A DNA stretch of 64,000 nt from Lates calcarifer (Eukaryota; Chordata; Actinopteri; Centropomidae). A program made the position numbers and the translations under genes. Positions 37,501 to 49,985 of the stretch are shown here, piece by piece. How positions within the stretch are numbered: position 1 is the stretch's first letter; the number at the start of each line of letters is the position of its first letter. Below the pieces are notes generated by a model that worked only from the letters and a program-made list of their open reading frames with translations, was not told the origin of the DNA and did not search any database. Where the stretch lies: contig NC_066851.1 of the NCBI RefSeq assembly GCF_001640805.2, forward strand, positions 1,310,971 to 1,374,970. Direction: 5' to 3'.

Positions 37501-38247
37501 TAACCGGCCATATTGTGAAATCTTCAAACTGAATATTTCATACTTTATTAGGCATATTGCCTTAAAATTCACTAACTTCAGACATGCTGCTTATAACAGG
37601 AAGCCTTTTTATATACTGACCTCTGCCTCTACCCTCAGAACAATCTTTATCATATATCTAGTTGAAGTTCTATTTGGAGTGTTTTTTTTTTTTATAGGTC
37701 TACAGTAGCTGTGGGTGTTTCTGATTGTTTTTGATAAATGTTGTCCTATTGACCAGTTAGCTAACAAGACCATTTATGCAGTTTAATTAACTCCTTTCAA
37801 GTTTTAAAAGTGAATGTTTTGTAGTAGAAATGTCGACTAAAGATGAGAGTGGTTCCTGCTAAGGTCGGCAGTGTTTGTTTTCACTCAGGACCCAATTTTG
37901 TCTCATGGCTGAGTTAGAAGCAATTTATGATGGAATCCTAGTTTTGCTATCTTGTTAGCTTACCTCTTATCACAAGAAGGCTTACTTGTCAGGTCATGTC
38001 AACATGAAGTCTTGTGAGAGTTAAGGTTCATGAGGGATCATGATGCATAATCCAAGCATGCATCTTTGTTTTCTAATTAATATGAAATTTTAAAAAATCA
38101 ATTTGAATGAACTTAACATTTACTTATATATATTGTTGATATTGTTTACTGTGAGAAACATTTTCAAAGAATCTTAAAATGTCCTTTCTTAAACCTAACC
38201 TGCCTAAACAATGGCAACATCTTAACACTGGAAAGTTACAGTGGATG

Positions 38248-38476
38248 GTAAATGGACTGCACTTATATAATGCCTTTCTAGTCATGTCGACCACTCAAAG
38301 CACTTTACACTCATGTGCATGTCACAAGCATCACATTCACCCAATGACACACACGCTCATACATATATCTACCTGTGTCAATATAGCGCCCTAAGCACAT
38401 GCACACACACATTTACAAACCGGTGATACACAATTTGGGGTTCTGTATTTTGCAACCCACTCTACCTCAGCCACCC
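38248..38476 (-). mobile_element. tRNA-derived SINE (family 1), head partly deleted
   Basis: Starts ggtaaatggactgcacttat and shares ccactcaaagcactttacac with the copy at 4038. Box B is lost in a deletion: the sequence jumps from gtattttgcaa to cccactctacctcagcca. Confidence 0.7.
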
Positions 38477-38789
38477 CCCTGCATGCAAGTTGATCTAACA
38501 TTTCTTTTGTATCAAATATTCAAACTGGCAGATGCTGTAGATTATATCAGCTGCTGTAAAAAGGTTGTTTTTTGCTCCTTCTGAAAGACTTATATATACC
38601 ATAAAATGAAAGCACAATAGTTGGCCCTATTCCATATATACAGTACACATATTGTTATAGCATTACATAGACACAAGTTCTACCAAAAGGGGAGATGGGG
38701 TTGAAGACGTTCACCTGCCTCATTTCTATCTCCACTGACAGCATCAACCGAGAATATGACCATCCTTTTGCACGTTGGCAGGAAAAGAG

Positions 38790-38828
38790 TGTGTGTGTGC
38801 GTGTGTGTGTGCATGTGTGTGGGTGTGT
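38790..38828. repeat. (GT)n microsatellite, interrupted
   Basis: GT units with GC and CATG interruptions. Confidence 0.9.
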
Positions 38829-39759
38829 GAAGGACAAGCAGAGACAGAGAAATTGACAGACCTCAGTCACAGAACTAATGCAGACAAAATCTTCACACAA
38901 AGACATACACATATACACATATACAAATACAACATTCCAATGTCACCTCAAGCTATTAGACTTGGCTTTACTGGCATGGCTGCTCATGAATGGCAGTATT
39001 GACTGCTCACACACAAGGTGGAATATCTCAATATATCACAATCCAGTTAGCTGTCTTAGACTTGCTTACAAACAGGCATTGATTGAATGATCCCACTTTA
39101 CTAAGACAAAATGGATTTGTTTGTGTCATGAATGACACCAATGCACAGGCAGAAGAAAAGATACAGCAGTACTGTACATGCATCTTTATTAACCATGCTG
39201 CATTCTTAGAGTGCAGTGTGAGGGGAGAGTGTTAAACATACTATAGGTGGATGGACAGACAATGGACATAATGTCTAGGTGCCAAAAACAAATGATAACA
39301 CTATCTCCTTTAAAAATGACTTTTATATGCAACTAACTAGAAATACATATTTGAAGGAAATGGTATTGTGACTGGATTGCATTTTTGATTAACGTATTGA
39401 GGAAATGTTGTTAATTTATGTGTTCTGTGTTATGTGAAATCCACAAATATATTGATACTGAATGTATCAGTAAGATGTTTGTACACAATGTATTTGTTTT
39501 CCAACAAAATATCCAATGGGGATTTGTGACAGTAGTTGGAGGGGTGGCTTTAACTGTCACTATGTATTTCTCTGCTCAGTCTTTCTTTTCCCACAAACCA
39601 AATGAACTGCTAACATTTGTTTTTTGGAGGCATGCTGTGAGTGGGGAACTTGTAATTCACAAAAGAAATTACAGATGGAACTGGAGCATAGGTAATAAAG
39701 CTGCAGGTGGAGTTCTTTCCATCTAAGATAATTGTCATAATCAGCACATGCAATTTGGA

Positions 39760-39762
<3 letters not shown>

Positions 39763-39801
<39 letters not shown>
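39763..39801. repeat. (AAT)13 microsatellite
   Basis: Uninterrupted trinucleotide run. Confidence 0.95.
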
Positions 39802-39975
39802 GTAGTCTACTTGTCATTATATTATTAATTATTACAATTACATCCAGGTCATAGTTGTTGATGTAGATATAGCAGTTCTGACAACTTACAGACTCAGACT
39901 GAGGGCCAACAAAAACCTTGCCTTGATCACCATTAGCAGCCTTGGCAGCCAATATATAGGCGGGTAGGTGCAGCT

Positions 39976-39999
39976 TGTGTGTGTGTGTGTGTGTGTGTT
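39976..39999. repeat. (GT)n microsatellite
   Basis: Twelve GT units followed by G-rich sequence. Confidence 0.95.
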
Positions 40000-41219
40000 T
40001 GTGTTTGGGGGGTGTGGGGGTTAATTTGCACATATGGAAATCATTTTTCTCACAGCGCCGCCTTCTCTGTTGTGGCCAGATGGAATTAGAGAGCGCTCAG
40101 AAGCCGTGAAGACAAACACATCAAAAAAGAAGGGGGGGCAGGAAGAGGAAGAAGAAGAAAAGGAGGAGGAAGAAAAACAAACAGAAAGAAACAAGCAAGA
40201 GGAGGAAAGTTTGATTCTTGCATTTGAAACAGAAAAGAACAAATTACCATCACTGGTTCTCCACTTGCCATCCTCTGTCTACAGGATGGCTCAACTGATG
40301 CACAGAGGAACAAACTATGGAATTTTGTTTTCTTTCTTCAAAATTACAGTCACAGAAACACTCTTTGCCTACATCTGAGTGGAATCATGGACAGGAAATG
40401 AGCTCATGTGTCATCCAATATGGGGTGGAGGGCTATGGGGCCTGGGGGGTAGGGGGGTTATTTTGTGTAACAAATAAGGTGCTCAATATTCTCTTGGCCC
40501 AGGACCAACTTCCTTCCCTCCCTGTTGAGTTTGACATCCATGTCTAATAATACAGTGGTAATTAGACTATGTATTGTTTTGGTGAATCAGTGAGTCCCAG
40601 TAATACTCCCAAGTCCCACTAATGGGGGAGTTAGGAACAAAACATCTCACTCTGTCCTCATTAAATCTGTAGCTGTAAGAGAAACCTGGCCATATACAGC
40701 TACACAAGAACAAATTTCAATAAAATGTTAAATGTTTTGTGCAAATGCAGGTCTTCCATCTCACGGACTATATACAGTAAATGACATGACAGTATATTTA
40801 GAATAAATCCATTGCCCTGTTTAGTTGTGTAAAGGATTAATTAGATACTGTACAAATATTTTTTTACAGGTGAAAAACACTTTCTGAGATCAAGAACCCT
40901 CCTGTGGTGGTTTAGATCTCCCAGAGTTGAAAATGGTCTGTTAGAGGCAATATTACTGTAGCTGTAATGGATCACGATTATCTGGTTAGAGTCATCTGCA
41001 ATGCCTCTTTTTGGAAAATAAGCAATTACTTTAGTTGTAGATTCCAATCATTTAAATAATCTGACTCTGATAAAATAATCTGATCAAATTACTTTTACTT
41101 GTTTCCCACACCGAATCTGAGATATAAAGGCATTTTGTTTTTGTAATTTTGACAAGAAATGAAATCAAGAATGTTGATTTCTGTGATTATTTTCATAACT
41201 TGTCATAATAGTCTCTGTA

Positions 41220-41880
41220 CCAGCCTTGATTCTAATGCCAGTAAAAACAGGTTCAGTTTTTAAACCCAATCCAAATTTTATTTGAGTCCCAACATCATTC
41301 CCAGTGAGTCCTAATCCATGTCTCAGGCAGAATCGTGTATTGAGCCCAATCATGGTGCCATGCTTAGCCCCAGTCCAGTCCTGTGGCCTCAGTCCCAGCC
41401 TCCAGCCCAAATTTCATGCCTCTTTAGTTCCAATCATTGCCTGTAGCTCTGGTCTTAATTTTCAAATCCCAGTCCTATTATGCTCCTCTCCCACTGCCAC
41501 CTTTAGTTTTAGCCTCAATCCCAGCCTCAGCCACAATCACAGGATTAGTGATCTTTAGCTCCTCCAGTCCCATTTCCAGCCCCCTTTAAATCTGGCTCCT
41601 GTTTTCTCAATTCTCAGTTTTTCTCTCAGTGCCAGATTTAGTCCCCTGTCATTAGGCTCAATCCATACCCTAGTCCCTCTTCAGTCTTTGTCCACATGTC
41701 TGTCTAATCTTTAGCTAAAATTCCAATGCCAATTCAAATCCTAGTCCCAGCCACAATTTTATTTCATTATATCTCAGTCTCATTCCAAGTAGCTCCAGCC
41801 CAGGCCACAGCTGCTTTGTATTTGCTTTTCTATCCCACTCCAACTTCCAAGTCTTGGTGTTTCAGTTCTCCTGCCATGGT
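41220..41880. repeat. Cryptic tandem repeat of hexamer type (AGTCCC/AGCCCC/AATCCC)
   Basis: For about 650 bp the plus strand cycles through variants of cagtccc, cagcccc and caatccc, spaced mostly at multiples of about six bases. Examples are ccagtcctgtggcctcagtc and cctcagccacaatcacagg. The minus frame at 41165-41410 shows GLGL-type periodicity. It appears to be a hexameric array decayed by point mutation. Confidence 0.6.
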
Positions 41881-43127
41881 CATAATTAACATGTCGACAA
41901 GTGACTAGTGAACCCCCCTGAGTGTTGGGGCAATTGTAGGCTAAACATCTGATTAAGAGCTCCCTCCCAGATTTTCTACTCAAACTGGAAGGCTTTGATA
42001 GTAGATCAATAACCTTTCACAATAATTCTGGTAATTCTGGCAAACAGTCTTGTGGAAAATGGTCATGTAATGTTCAACAATGCAGTAGACCAAAGTTCCA
42101 AATTAAGCTATCCTAAATGTGAACCCATGAAGATCTAAGTGAATCCACAGCAAAGGTCTGCTCTTATTTCACTCTCATTTTATAAGTATGGGTGCCCATG
42201 CCAGAGACTGTCAGAGAATTTGTCTTCACAGTAATTTGCAATTGTAGCTATACACTGCTGTGATGGATAGTGGTGAGCCTAAAGTTACAAATACAATCTG
42301 TTTGCAAGAAAACACACATATCTCTGTCCACTGTTGGTATCAACTAATTACTCTCATTTCAAAGATGCATTTGTACAACACATACATATACATACATATA
42401 CAATACATAATTACTAAAATATTATAACATTAGCTTGAAATATTATGATTTCTTTGGTAATATTGACTGTTTTCCGAAATATCTCAAATTTGCTCCTGAA
42501 TTCTCCAGTTCATTTGTTCTAACATTGCCTTCAATGCTCTTTTATATTTTCAAAAAACAGAAGGAAAAAAAAACGGTTATATTAGTATCTCCTTCACCCC
42601 AGAGTAAATTGAATAGCCTGAGCTTCCATTCTTAATATGGACTAATGATAAAGTCACACTAATTCCTCAGAGTCACCTACTGATGCCATAATCACACTTC
42701 CCTTAATTTTCCTCTCCTGATTTTGCCTGACTTGTCTTATTATTTCTGAAGTGATGAAAAAAGTGTCCAAACCAGTCGGAGATATAACAGTGTGGTGCTG
42801 GTTGAGTTAACAAGTGGAGAGAAAAAGGAAAGACTTTAAACAGCTGACACACCAATATTAAGAATGAACCAAAATGCAAATCAAGGGGTGAATGACAACA
42901 TATATCAAACAGGGTATTAATTAAACTGGACATTTTGTTTGGTAATCACATCTGGGATTGGTAGAAAATTCTAAATGCATGCTAATGACAATGTTATCTG
43001 GTCATTTTTGTCTCTCTTTTGCTTTTTTAAAAAGCAGAGGAAACTATTGTCTCCAGGATTCTTCATCTCTACTCCCTTCATCTTTTTTCTGACTCATATT
43101 TTATTTTATTTTTTCTGTCTGGTTGAT

Positions 43128-43425
43128 GAGGAGTTGCCGGCACCAGAGCCCTGCAACGCTCATCCTCCCCCGGCTAGCTTACCTGGAAGGTGGCATGTAA
43201 GGTTAATTGGGAAATGAAGTTGATAAAGTAATTAATGCGTTTGTCAGCAATGTCTTTCTCCTCGCCTGCAGCCATCAAGCAGCGATCGAGCTTTTCTTCT
43301 CGCCTGCCTGGCTGCCCTGGTGCTGCCGGGGAGATGCTGCACTGATACAGTTCCCTCACATCTGCAGCAAGTCTTTTGTTTTTGGGGGAAAGTGACAGCA
43401 AAGTCAGTCCACCCCTGATTAACCA
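43128..43425. other. Conserved-looking unique sequence (strong candidate non-coding element)
   Basis: About 300 bp of complex sequence combining gaaatgaagttgataaagta, ttaatgcgtttgtcagcaat, ccatcaagcagcgatcgagc and gtgctgccggggagatgctg. CpGs are retained. Frames on both strands are open for 60-90 codons but resemble nothing I know. Confidence 0.35.
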
Positions 43426-43454
43426 GGGACAATAGAAGGCTAGACCCATTCTCT

Positions 43455-43458
<4 letters not shown>

Positions 43459-43491
<33 letters not shown>
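43459..43491. repeat. (GT)n microsatellite
   Basis: About 16 uninterrupted units. Confidence 0.95.
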
Positions 43492-43492
<1 letters not shown>

Positions 43493-45059
43493 CTGCCCCT
43501 CTAAGGAACATGCCATGCCATCTAAATGCCATGTCAGCTGAGTTTAGGGTAAAATTTCTTGCTGGACCACTATTAGTTAATACAGACATGTTTTAAAAGA
43601 TGACCCGCTGTATGGGAGAGCTGTGGGTAATCCCAAAAATTCAATAATTCTAAATGAAGACTGATGTCATATTGTGAACATCACCGACTTCCAGTTTGTA
43701 TTCTCTTCAAAACTTTATATTTTAGGAGAACGTGAGGTGTTATCTGTTTCCTAAAACACAAAGGGAGTGCATCAGACAGCAATAATGACTGGAAGGTGCG
43801 TCTAGTAGCACTTTTATAATACTGATGGACAGAGTTAGATCTCTTTTGTAAACAGTATGTGTCAAAGTCACATAGGATGGTTAATGTACACTTTTTAATG
43901 ATCAGTTTTGCAATGCTTATTGTTTGTTTTTTCTCTATTATTTCCTATATTGTCTTGATTAGTCTGTTTGATATAATTCAAGACAAAAGTTTAAATCATC
44001 AAAAAATATTATATATTACACTGTAAATGATGCAGTATTCTGTGGAAATCTGTTTTCATCATATTCATCACTTATATTTCTTTTATATATTTTGATTATT
44101 TAAAAAAAGAGTTGGGATTGTTTTGTTGTTGTTTTTTAATCCACACAAATGAAGCATCACAACAGCAAAAATAAGTGCTACAGTAGATACATAGCATAGA
44201 TTACTCTTTGGACCTAAAGTCTTGAATATAATATAATATAACTGATAAATTGTCATTATGCATTAAATATGATGAATTGATGATGCAGGAAAATTGACAG
44301 TGCTAGTGATTTTTTATTTTATTCTAGCAGTTGAACCTTGCTGATGAAGACTGATATCTAGTTAAAAGGCTAGTGACTGGACTTTTTTATTTAATAAGAC
44401 TTATACATCTCAGGTCATGAGTAAACTTTCATACTTAATAATGCTATATACACTATGGTTCTGTATGTACACTGTGTTAGGAAACATGACCAATAAACAC
44501 AGAGGCAGTACCATACATTAATAGTTAGTAATCACTAACTACGGTTATGCAATAAATAAACACAAAATTACACTGGAAAAAAAAAATACTGGTAACATGG
44601 AAATTGGGTAGTTGCATTGGAAACATCAAAAAGACTGTGAAGTTTCTTGGTGCAAACACAGTAACTGGAGTAGGTTAACACAAGAATGAGTATAGTCGAC
44701 AGTTCAACTCTTTTTTTAACCATTACATTATTTATCTTTTTAAAATACATGTCTTGAAACATTATTATTTAATGTATAAAATGTGTTATTCAAAAATAAA
44801 ACAATAACAAATTACATTAAAAGCATCTTTTGCTTGGTCCAGGATTGTGTGACTGTTACTTGCTACACTTGGTGCTCTTGAAATCTCTCTCTTCTCTCTC
44901 CTCCATTCTCTCTTTCTGTTTTCTTTCTTTCTTTCCTTTTTTTTTAACACCAGTGATGAGAAGGACCTCCCAAGTTTACGAGATGATACAGAACAGGAAC
45001 AGAACAGCTCTTGTCTGTTGCGGGATTCCTAATTCACCAAGTCCCAAGTGGTGCAGATT

Positions 45060-45300
45060 AATTATAAATGAATGATACGGAGTAAAGCCCCACAGCCTTA
45101 GGGAGACGCTCCCTTCCTCTGCCATGAAATATATATGCGGCTTAACTCCCTTATTAATAACATATTTATAAACGGATTATTGATTCTTAAAATGGACATG
45201 ACTTTATCTCTGCAGAGGAAATTTCACTTCACTGGAGAAAATGGCAAGAGAGTCAATTTAGAGCATTTGACAAGAATTTTTAATTGGTGTGTGTAACACA
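45060..45300. other. Conserved-looking unique sequence (strong candidate non-coding element)
   Basis: AT-rich but complex: tatatatgcggcttaactcc, acatatttataaacggatta, gtcaatttagagcatttgac. It has the look of a deeply conserved vertebrate enhancer near a developmental gene. Confidence 0.35.
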
Positions 45301-45684
45301 TAGGGAATGCTGTGTGTGTTTGTCAGGAAAGGTGATAAAAAAAATATTACAACCTTAAAGAGATCAGTATAATTCACAAGTTTTACTCACAATTGATATA
45401 ATTCTGAATTTGAATATTTCATTATTTGACCACAGCTATTTTATTATTTTTACACAGTTTATATTTAGTTAATTTTTGAATGTGGGAAAGAAGGAAAAGA
45501 AAAGGACAATTAAGAGACAGAGGAAGTGTCCCTGTGTGGAAAATGAAGAACAAATATTTGCATAAGGAGTTGGAGACTTCTTGCTCTTTATTAACCACAG
45601 AGGAGTCAGTCATCCTCTCCTTTCTGTTGTCTTCTCATTTCCTTTGCCATAGTAAAGTTTGCCATAAAAGAAGAAACAGAATCT

Positions 45685-45688
<4 letters not shown>

Positions 45689-45718
<30 letters not shown>
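45689..45718. repeat. (GT)15 microsatellite
   Basis: Uninterrupted dinucleotide run. Confidence 0.95.
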
Positions 45719-45719
<1 letters not shown>

Positions 45720-46029
45720 TTGAGTTTATCTCTACTATAAAGTTTATTTGGATGTACAGTCATTTTTGAATTGTTTCATACATTTTAAAAGAACATATAA
45801 GGAAAAATGCATAGTAATGACAACAGTAGGTGTGATTTGGGACATTTAAAAGGAAAATGTTATTTACACTGTTGGCTGTGTGCCTTGGTGCTGTTTAACA
45901 GCAAAATATTTCACATAAGTTTACAAAATTCAAGCGATGGAAAGGACTTTTATGCTGGTATGTGATTGGTATGTGTGGACAGAATATCAGCACAACCTCT
46001 AGAACTGGGCCAGACTGAGGAAGAGAAGT

Positions 46030-46230
46030 GCTCCAATAAGGAGACTGCAGTGGATGCAGTTTAAGATGCACACAATAGTGACCTGTCAGGGGATTTATCT
46101 GAAAAACAAATGAATAATTGTAAGATGATCAATGGCTGTGCTGAGGTCAAGAGAAGAAGCTTCAGTGCTTAATGTACAAAAGTCTGACACCTGCTGAAAG
46201 GAACCAAAGAGAAGGCCATGGAAAAAAAAG
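46030..46230 (-). mobile_element. Small L2-like reverse transcriptase fragment
   Basis: The minus-strand frame contains SSLDLSTAIDHLTIIHLF (about 46120-46165), the RT palm motif of L2-type LINEs. Flanks are too decayed to place the limits. Confidence 0.45.
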
Positions 46231-47689
46231 TCCTGCTCATGAAAAACTCTAGTCTGCTTAACTAATGCAGACCTATAACAAGGACTCAGATACATAATTT
46301 AGTTATGGAATAGAGAGGTATTTCTGTTTTATCACAGAAATATAGTTCACAAAATGTCAACTAGTTCACCTTAGTGAAATATTTCTATCAACCTTGGAAC
46401 TCACTGTTGCACTTTCAAAATTACCCACCTGCTTTTCAGAGTGCATTCATTCTGGCAACCATCTGAAATATTGCTTTGTATCTTGTATGGTTGCTCCAGA
46501 TATTTTAGCTATTGTTAATTGCTAATTGTCTCCTGGCAATTTTAAACAAGCCACGCCATTTAAATGTACTTTTATTAATTTACATTAAACCTATCTATGA
46601 GCACCAGATAGCCAATTCACTAAATCAGTCTCATTAATTATACTAACTAACAGTTTGGGACCTTGATTATTACTGTTAATCAATTAATAATGATTGATTA
46701 ATTAATTAATTTAATAACTACAGCTAAAATGAATCCATAGTAAAAAGTTCTGCAGCGTACAAGTTAGCAATATTCACTTTCATATAACATTAAACAGACC
46801 AGCAAAATATTCAATGTTCAGAGGTATTTATTTGAACAAATTCAAAAATGAGATGACAAAATACAGAATTTGACAAACACTCTATATGGGTGTGCATGTG
46901 TGTATGTTTATGTGTGTGGAGGAAATCAGACAATGGGAAGATGGTTGATTTAAATGGGTCCTATGTCTTATGCAGCATGGCTTAAAACAAAGGAACTGTA
47001 ACCAAGATGGCAGAATCAAAAGATGCCTTCTAGGACCAACCGCATGACATGTGGGGGAGGTTAATAAAGGAGTGTTCCTTTGTCAGACGGGGCCAAGTCA
47101 GAAAGTGTCAGATAAAGGGGGAGGTTAGCAAGTTGTGTGCAAAACAGTGAGCTGTAACTTCAATCCTACATGTGTGAAAATGCTAATAATCAGTAACCTG
47201 ACTATAAACATACTTAATACACTTAATCAAATCAATACATACACTGACAAAATTGAGTAGTGCTATGCTTAGCCAAGCTGTGCTATGCAAGGTAGGGTAA
47301 ACTAGGCCCAGTTCCATTACCAAGTCCTTTTGAAGTACTTTGGTGTACTTCTTTGCAAAGTCCTGTTGTTGACCTGCTCCAGTAAACTGTAGTTGTCCTG
47401 ACTGTGTGGCTTCAGTGTTGTTGATGAGGAGTTATGAGTTATGAGGAGCTGATGCTCACTCGGCTTTGTGGCTCCTGTTGGTGGTAAACCCAGCTGGTAG
47501 ACCTTATGTTGTACCTGCTGGTGCTTGATTTTAAATCCTTTGGTAGGGTCTTGTGTTGCTACCAAAGTTAAGTCCAGTGCAGTCCTGTGCTTCAGGCAGG
47601 CCTTGTGGAGATCAGAGTGTGGAGAGACACAACACCCTGCTTGAGGAGGTGGCTGAGAAGAGAGAGAGAGACACACAAAGTGCAGCAGG

Positions 47690-48808
47690 CAGCAGGCTAA
47701 GCAGGGTATTCTAGATGTCTCTCTCCCCAGCAATGCGTTCCACCTGGGGGATCCTGAGGTGTTCCCAAGCCAGATTTGATATGTAACCCTTCCAGCAAGT
47801 TCAGGGTCTCCTCCCAGTGTGATGTGCCTGAAAAGCCCAAATAGGAAGGTGCCCCGGAGGAATCCTAATCTGATGCCCAAACCATCTTAACTGGCTCCTT
47901 TCAACAGGAAGGAGCAGTGGCTCTTTTCCAAGCTCTCCCTGGATGTCCAACTTCTCATCCTTTCTCTAAGGCTGAGCCCAGACATCCTACTGGGGAACCT
48001 AATTTTGGCTGCTTGCATCTGTGATCTCATTCTTTCAGTCACCACCCAAAGCTCATGATCATTAATGAGGGTTGGAATGTAGATTGACTGTTCAAATGAG
48101 AGTCTTCCAGCTCAGCTCCATCTTTACCATCCGGTCACTCCCCTGCTAAATCCTACCCTCACTCGTGAACAAGATACTAAGATATTTCAACTCCTTGACT
48201 TGGGGCAGCAACCCTTCCCTAACCTAGTGGGAACAACACCCTGATAATTGGACTTCACCCTCTGGTACCCCTTCTTGTGAATGGTGACCACCACCCCCAT
48301 CTGCCACACCACAGGTACTGTTCCTGTCCTTCATGCAACATTGTCAGTCAAAACAGCCCAGCAATATCCAAAGTGCTTAACATCTCAACCGCACCCACAC
48401 ACACACAAAGGATCTTCTTAAATACCTTAGCTACCTCTGACAGTGATATGGCTGAAGCTTCCCCTGAGTCTTCAAGGTTCTGCATCCTCCACTGAGGACA
48501 TATTGGTTGGGTTCAGGAGTCCCTCAAAGTGCTCTTTTCACTGCTTGTCAATATTCAGAGTCAGCAGCTTTCCACCCCCGCTAAACACAGATTCAGTCAA
48601 GCCCTGCTTTCCCTTCCAGAATCATGAACAATTTCCCAGATCTTCCTTGAGGCCAATCCAAAGTCCTCATCCATAGCCTCCTTATACTCCTCCCACACCC
48701 AAGATTTTGCTTCTGTGGCTGCTGTCACTGCAGTCCTTCTGTTCTCCTTGGACCTATCTGCTGCTTCAGGAGACGTCTATGCCAGCCAAACCTGAAAGGC
48801 CTTGTTCT
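47690..48808 (-). mobile_element. LINE (same family as 3604), downstream part of a split copy
   Basis: The minus strand carries the decayed ORF2 C-terminus (GDPELAGRVTYQIW, then ETSRIPCLACC at about 47690-47790 in a shifted frame). Further right are regions parallel to those at 3700-3950: tctctaaggctgagcccaga, ctcactcgtgaacaagatac and gaggccaatccaaag. It stops at the tail of another LINE inserted at 48809. ORF2 is thoroughly broken. The sequence to the left (47300-47690), including an open but unrecognised minus frame, may be its 3' UTR. Confidence 0.65.
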
Positions 48809-49985
48809 CAGAATCAAAATCAGAATCAAACTTTATTGCCAAATAAGTTTGCACATACAAGGAATTTGTCTTGGTATATCGGTGCTAAAGAACAATGATA
48901 GTAAACAAAGACAGATACAGAGAAGTAGAAGTAAGACTAAGGAGTAGAGACAGCAAAAAGCAAAAACTACATTTACAAGGAACATAAATATATACACAAG
49001 GAACATAAATATACATAATTAAAATGTAAAGTGTAGAGTGGAAATGTTTGAAGGTGGCAGCAATTGTCCGGAGAGATGTGCATTAATGTAATGCATAGCT
49101 GTGTGTATAACGTTAACATGTAGTGGGAGGTGGGGGGATTAAAGTCTGTGACAGTCTGTGTGAGTGTGTTTGGGGGGGCTAGAACTTTTTGAGGAGCCCA
49201 GTTGCAGACTGGAAGAAGCTGTTCTTGTGGCATGAGGTCTTGGTTTTGATGGACTGCAACTTCCTGCCAGAAGGGAGTGTCCTGAAGAGTTTGTGACCAG
49301 GATGAGAGGGATCGGCCATGATCTTTCCTTCCCACCTCAGGGTCCTGGAGGTGTACAGGTCCTGGAGAGAAGGCAGGTTACAGCCAATCACCTTCTCAGC
49401 AGACCGGATGACACGCTGCAGTCTGCCTCTGTCCTTGGCAGTAGCAGCAGTGTACCAGATTGTGATGGAGGAGGTGAAGATGAACTCAATGATGGAGGTG
49501 TAGAAGTGCACCATCGTTGTCCTTGGCAGGTTGAACTTTTTCAGCTGGCGCAGGAAATACATCCTCTGCTGGGCCTTCTTGATCAGGGAGCTGATGTTTA
49601 GCTCCCACTTGAGGTCCTGGGTGATGATGGTCCCCAGGAAACGGAAGGACTCCATAGTTTCGACTGGGGAGTCACACAGAATGATGGGGGAGGGTGAAGC
49701 TGTGTTCTTCCTGAAGTCTACAACTATCTCCACTGTCCACTGGCATTAAGCTCCAGGTTGTTTTCATTGCACCACATGGCCAGCTAATCAATCTCCCTCC
49801 TGTAGGCAGACTCATCCCCACCAGAGATGAGCCGTATGAGGGTGGTGTCATCAGCAAACTTCAGGAGTTTGACAGACTGGTGACTGGAGGTGCAGCTGTT
49901 GGTGTACAGGGAGAAGAGTAGAGGGGAGAGAATACAGCCTTGAGGGGAGCTGGTGCTGATGGTCTGAGTCAGCACCCTCTCACCA
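48809..49985 (-). mobile_element. Rex1/Babar-like (CR1-superfamily) LINE, 5'-truncated, inserted in another LINE
   Basis: On the minus strand it begins in the RT palm (49784-49975) and ends with a 3' UTR of about 370 bp. The final bases (cagaatcaaactttattgcc on the plus strand, with a gaatcaaaat repeat tail at 48809-48830) match a very common fish LINE 3' end. Flanking LINE sequence on both sides belongs to a different family, so this is a nested insertion. The clade name rests on recall of the protein motifs, not on a search. Confidence 0.75.
49179..49975 (-). pseudogene. Broken ORF2 of the Rex1/Babar-like LINE (RT palm to C-terminus)
   Basis: 49784-49975 contains STSSPQGCILSPLLFSLYTN and the catalytic box KFADDTTLI. 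After a stop and a frame change near 49740-49785, the frame at 49179-49733 runs 184 codons: MEIVVDFRKN, ESFRFLGTII, KKAQQRMYFLRQLKKFNLP, EKVIGCNLPSLQDLYTSR and the C-terminal DPSHPGHKLFRTLPSGRKLQ, ending in LLKKF and a stop. It therefore retains the thumb and the complete C-terminal region with few lesions, which makes it one of the younger LINEs in the window. The RT N-terminus and endonuclease are missing. Confidence 0.85.

Noticed and set aside
47317..47880. 187-codon minus-strand frame as a host gene
   Set aside because: Its first third is a shifted frame of the LINE ORF2 end; the remainder has no motif and is probably the LINE 3' flank.
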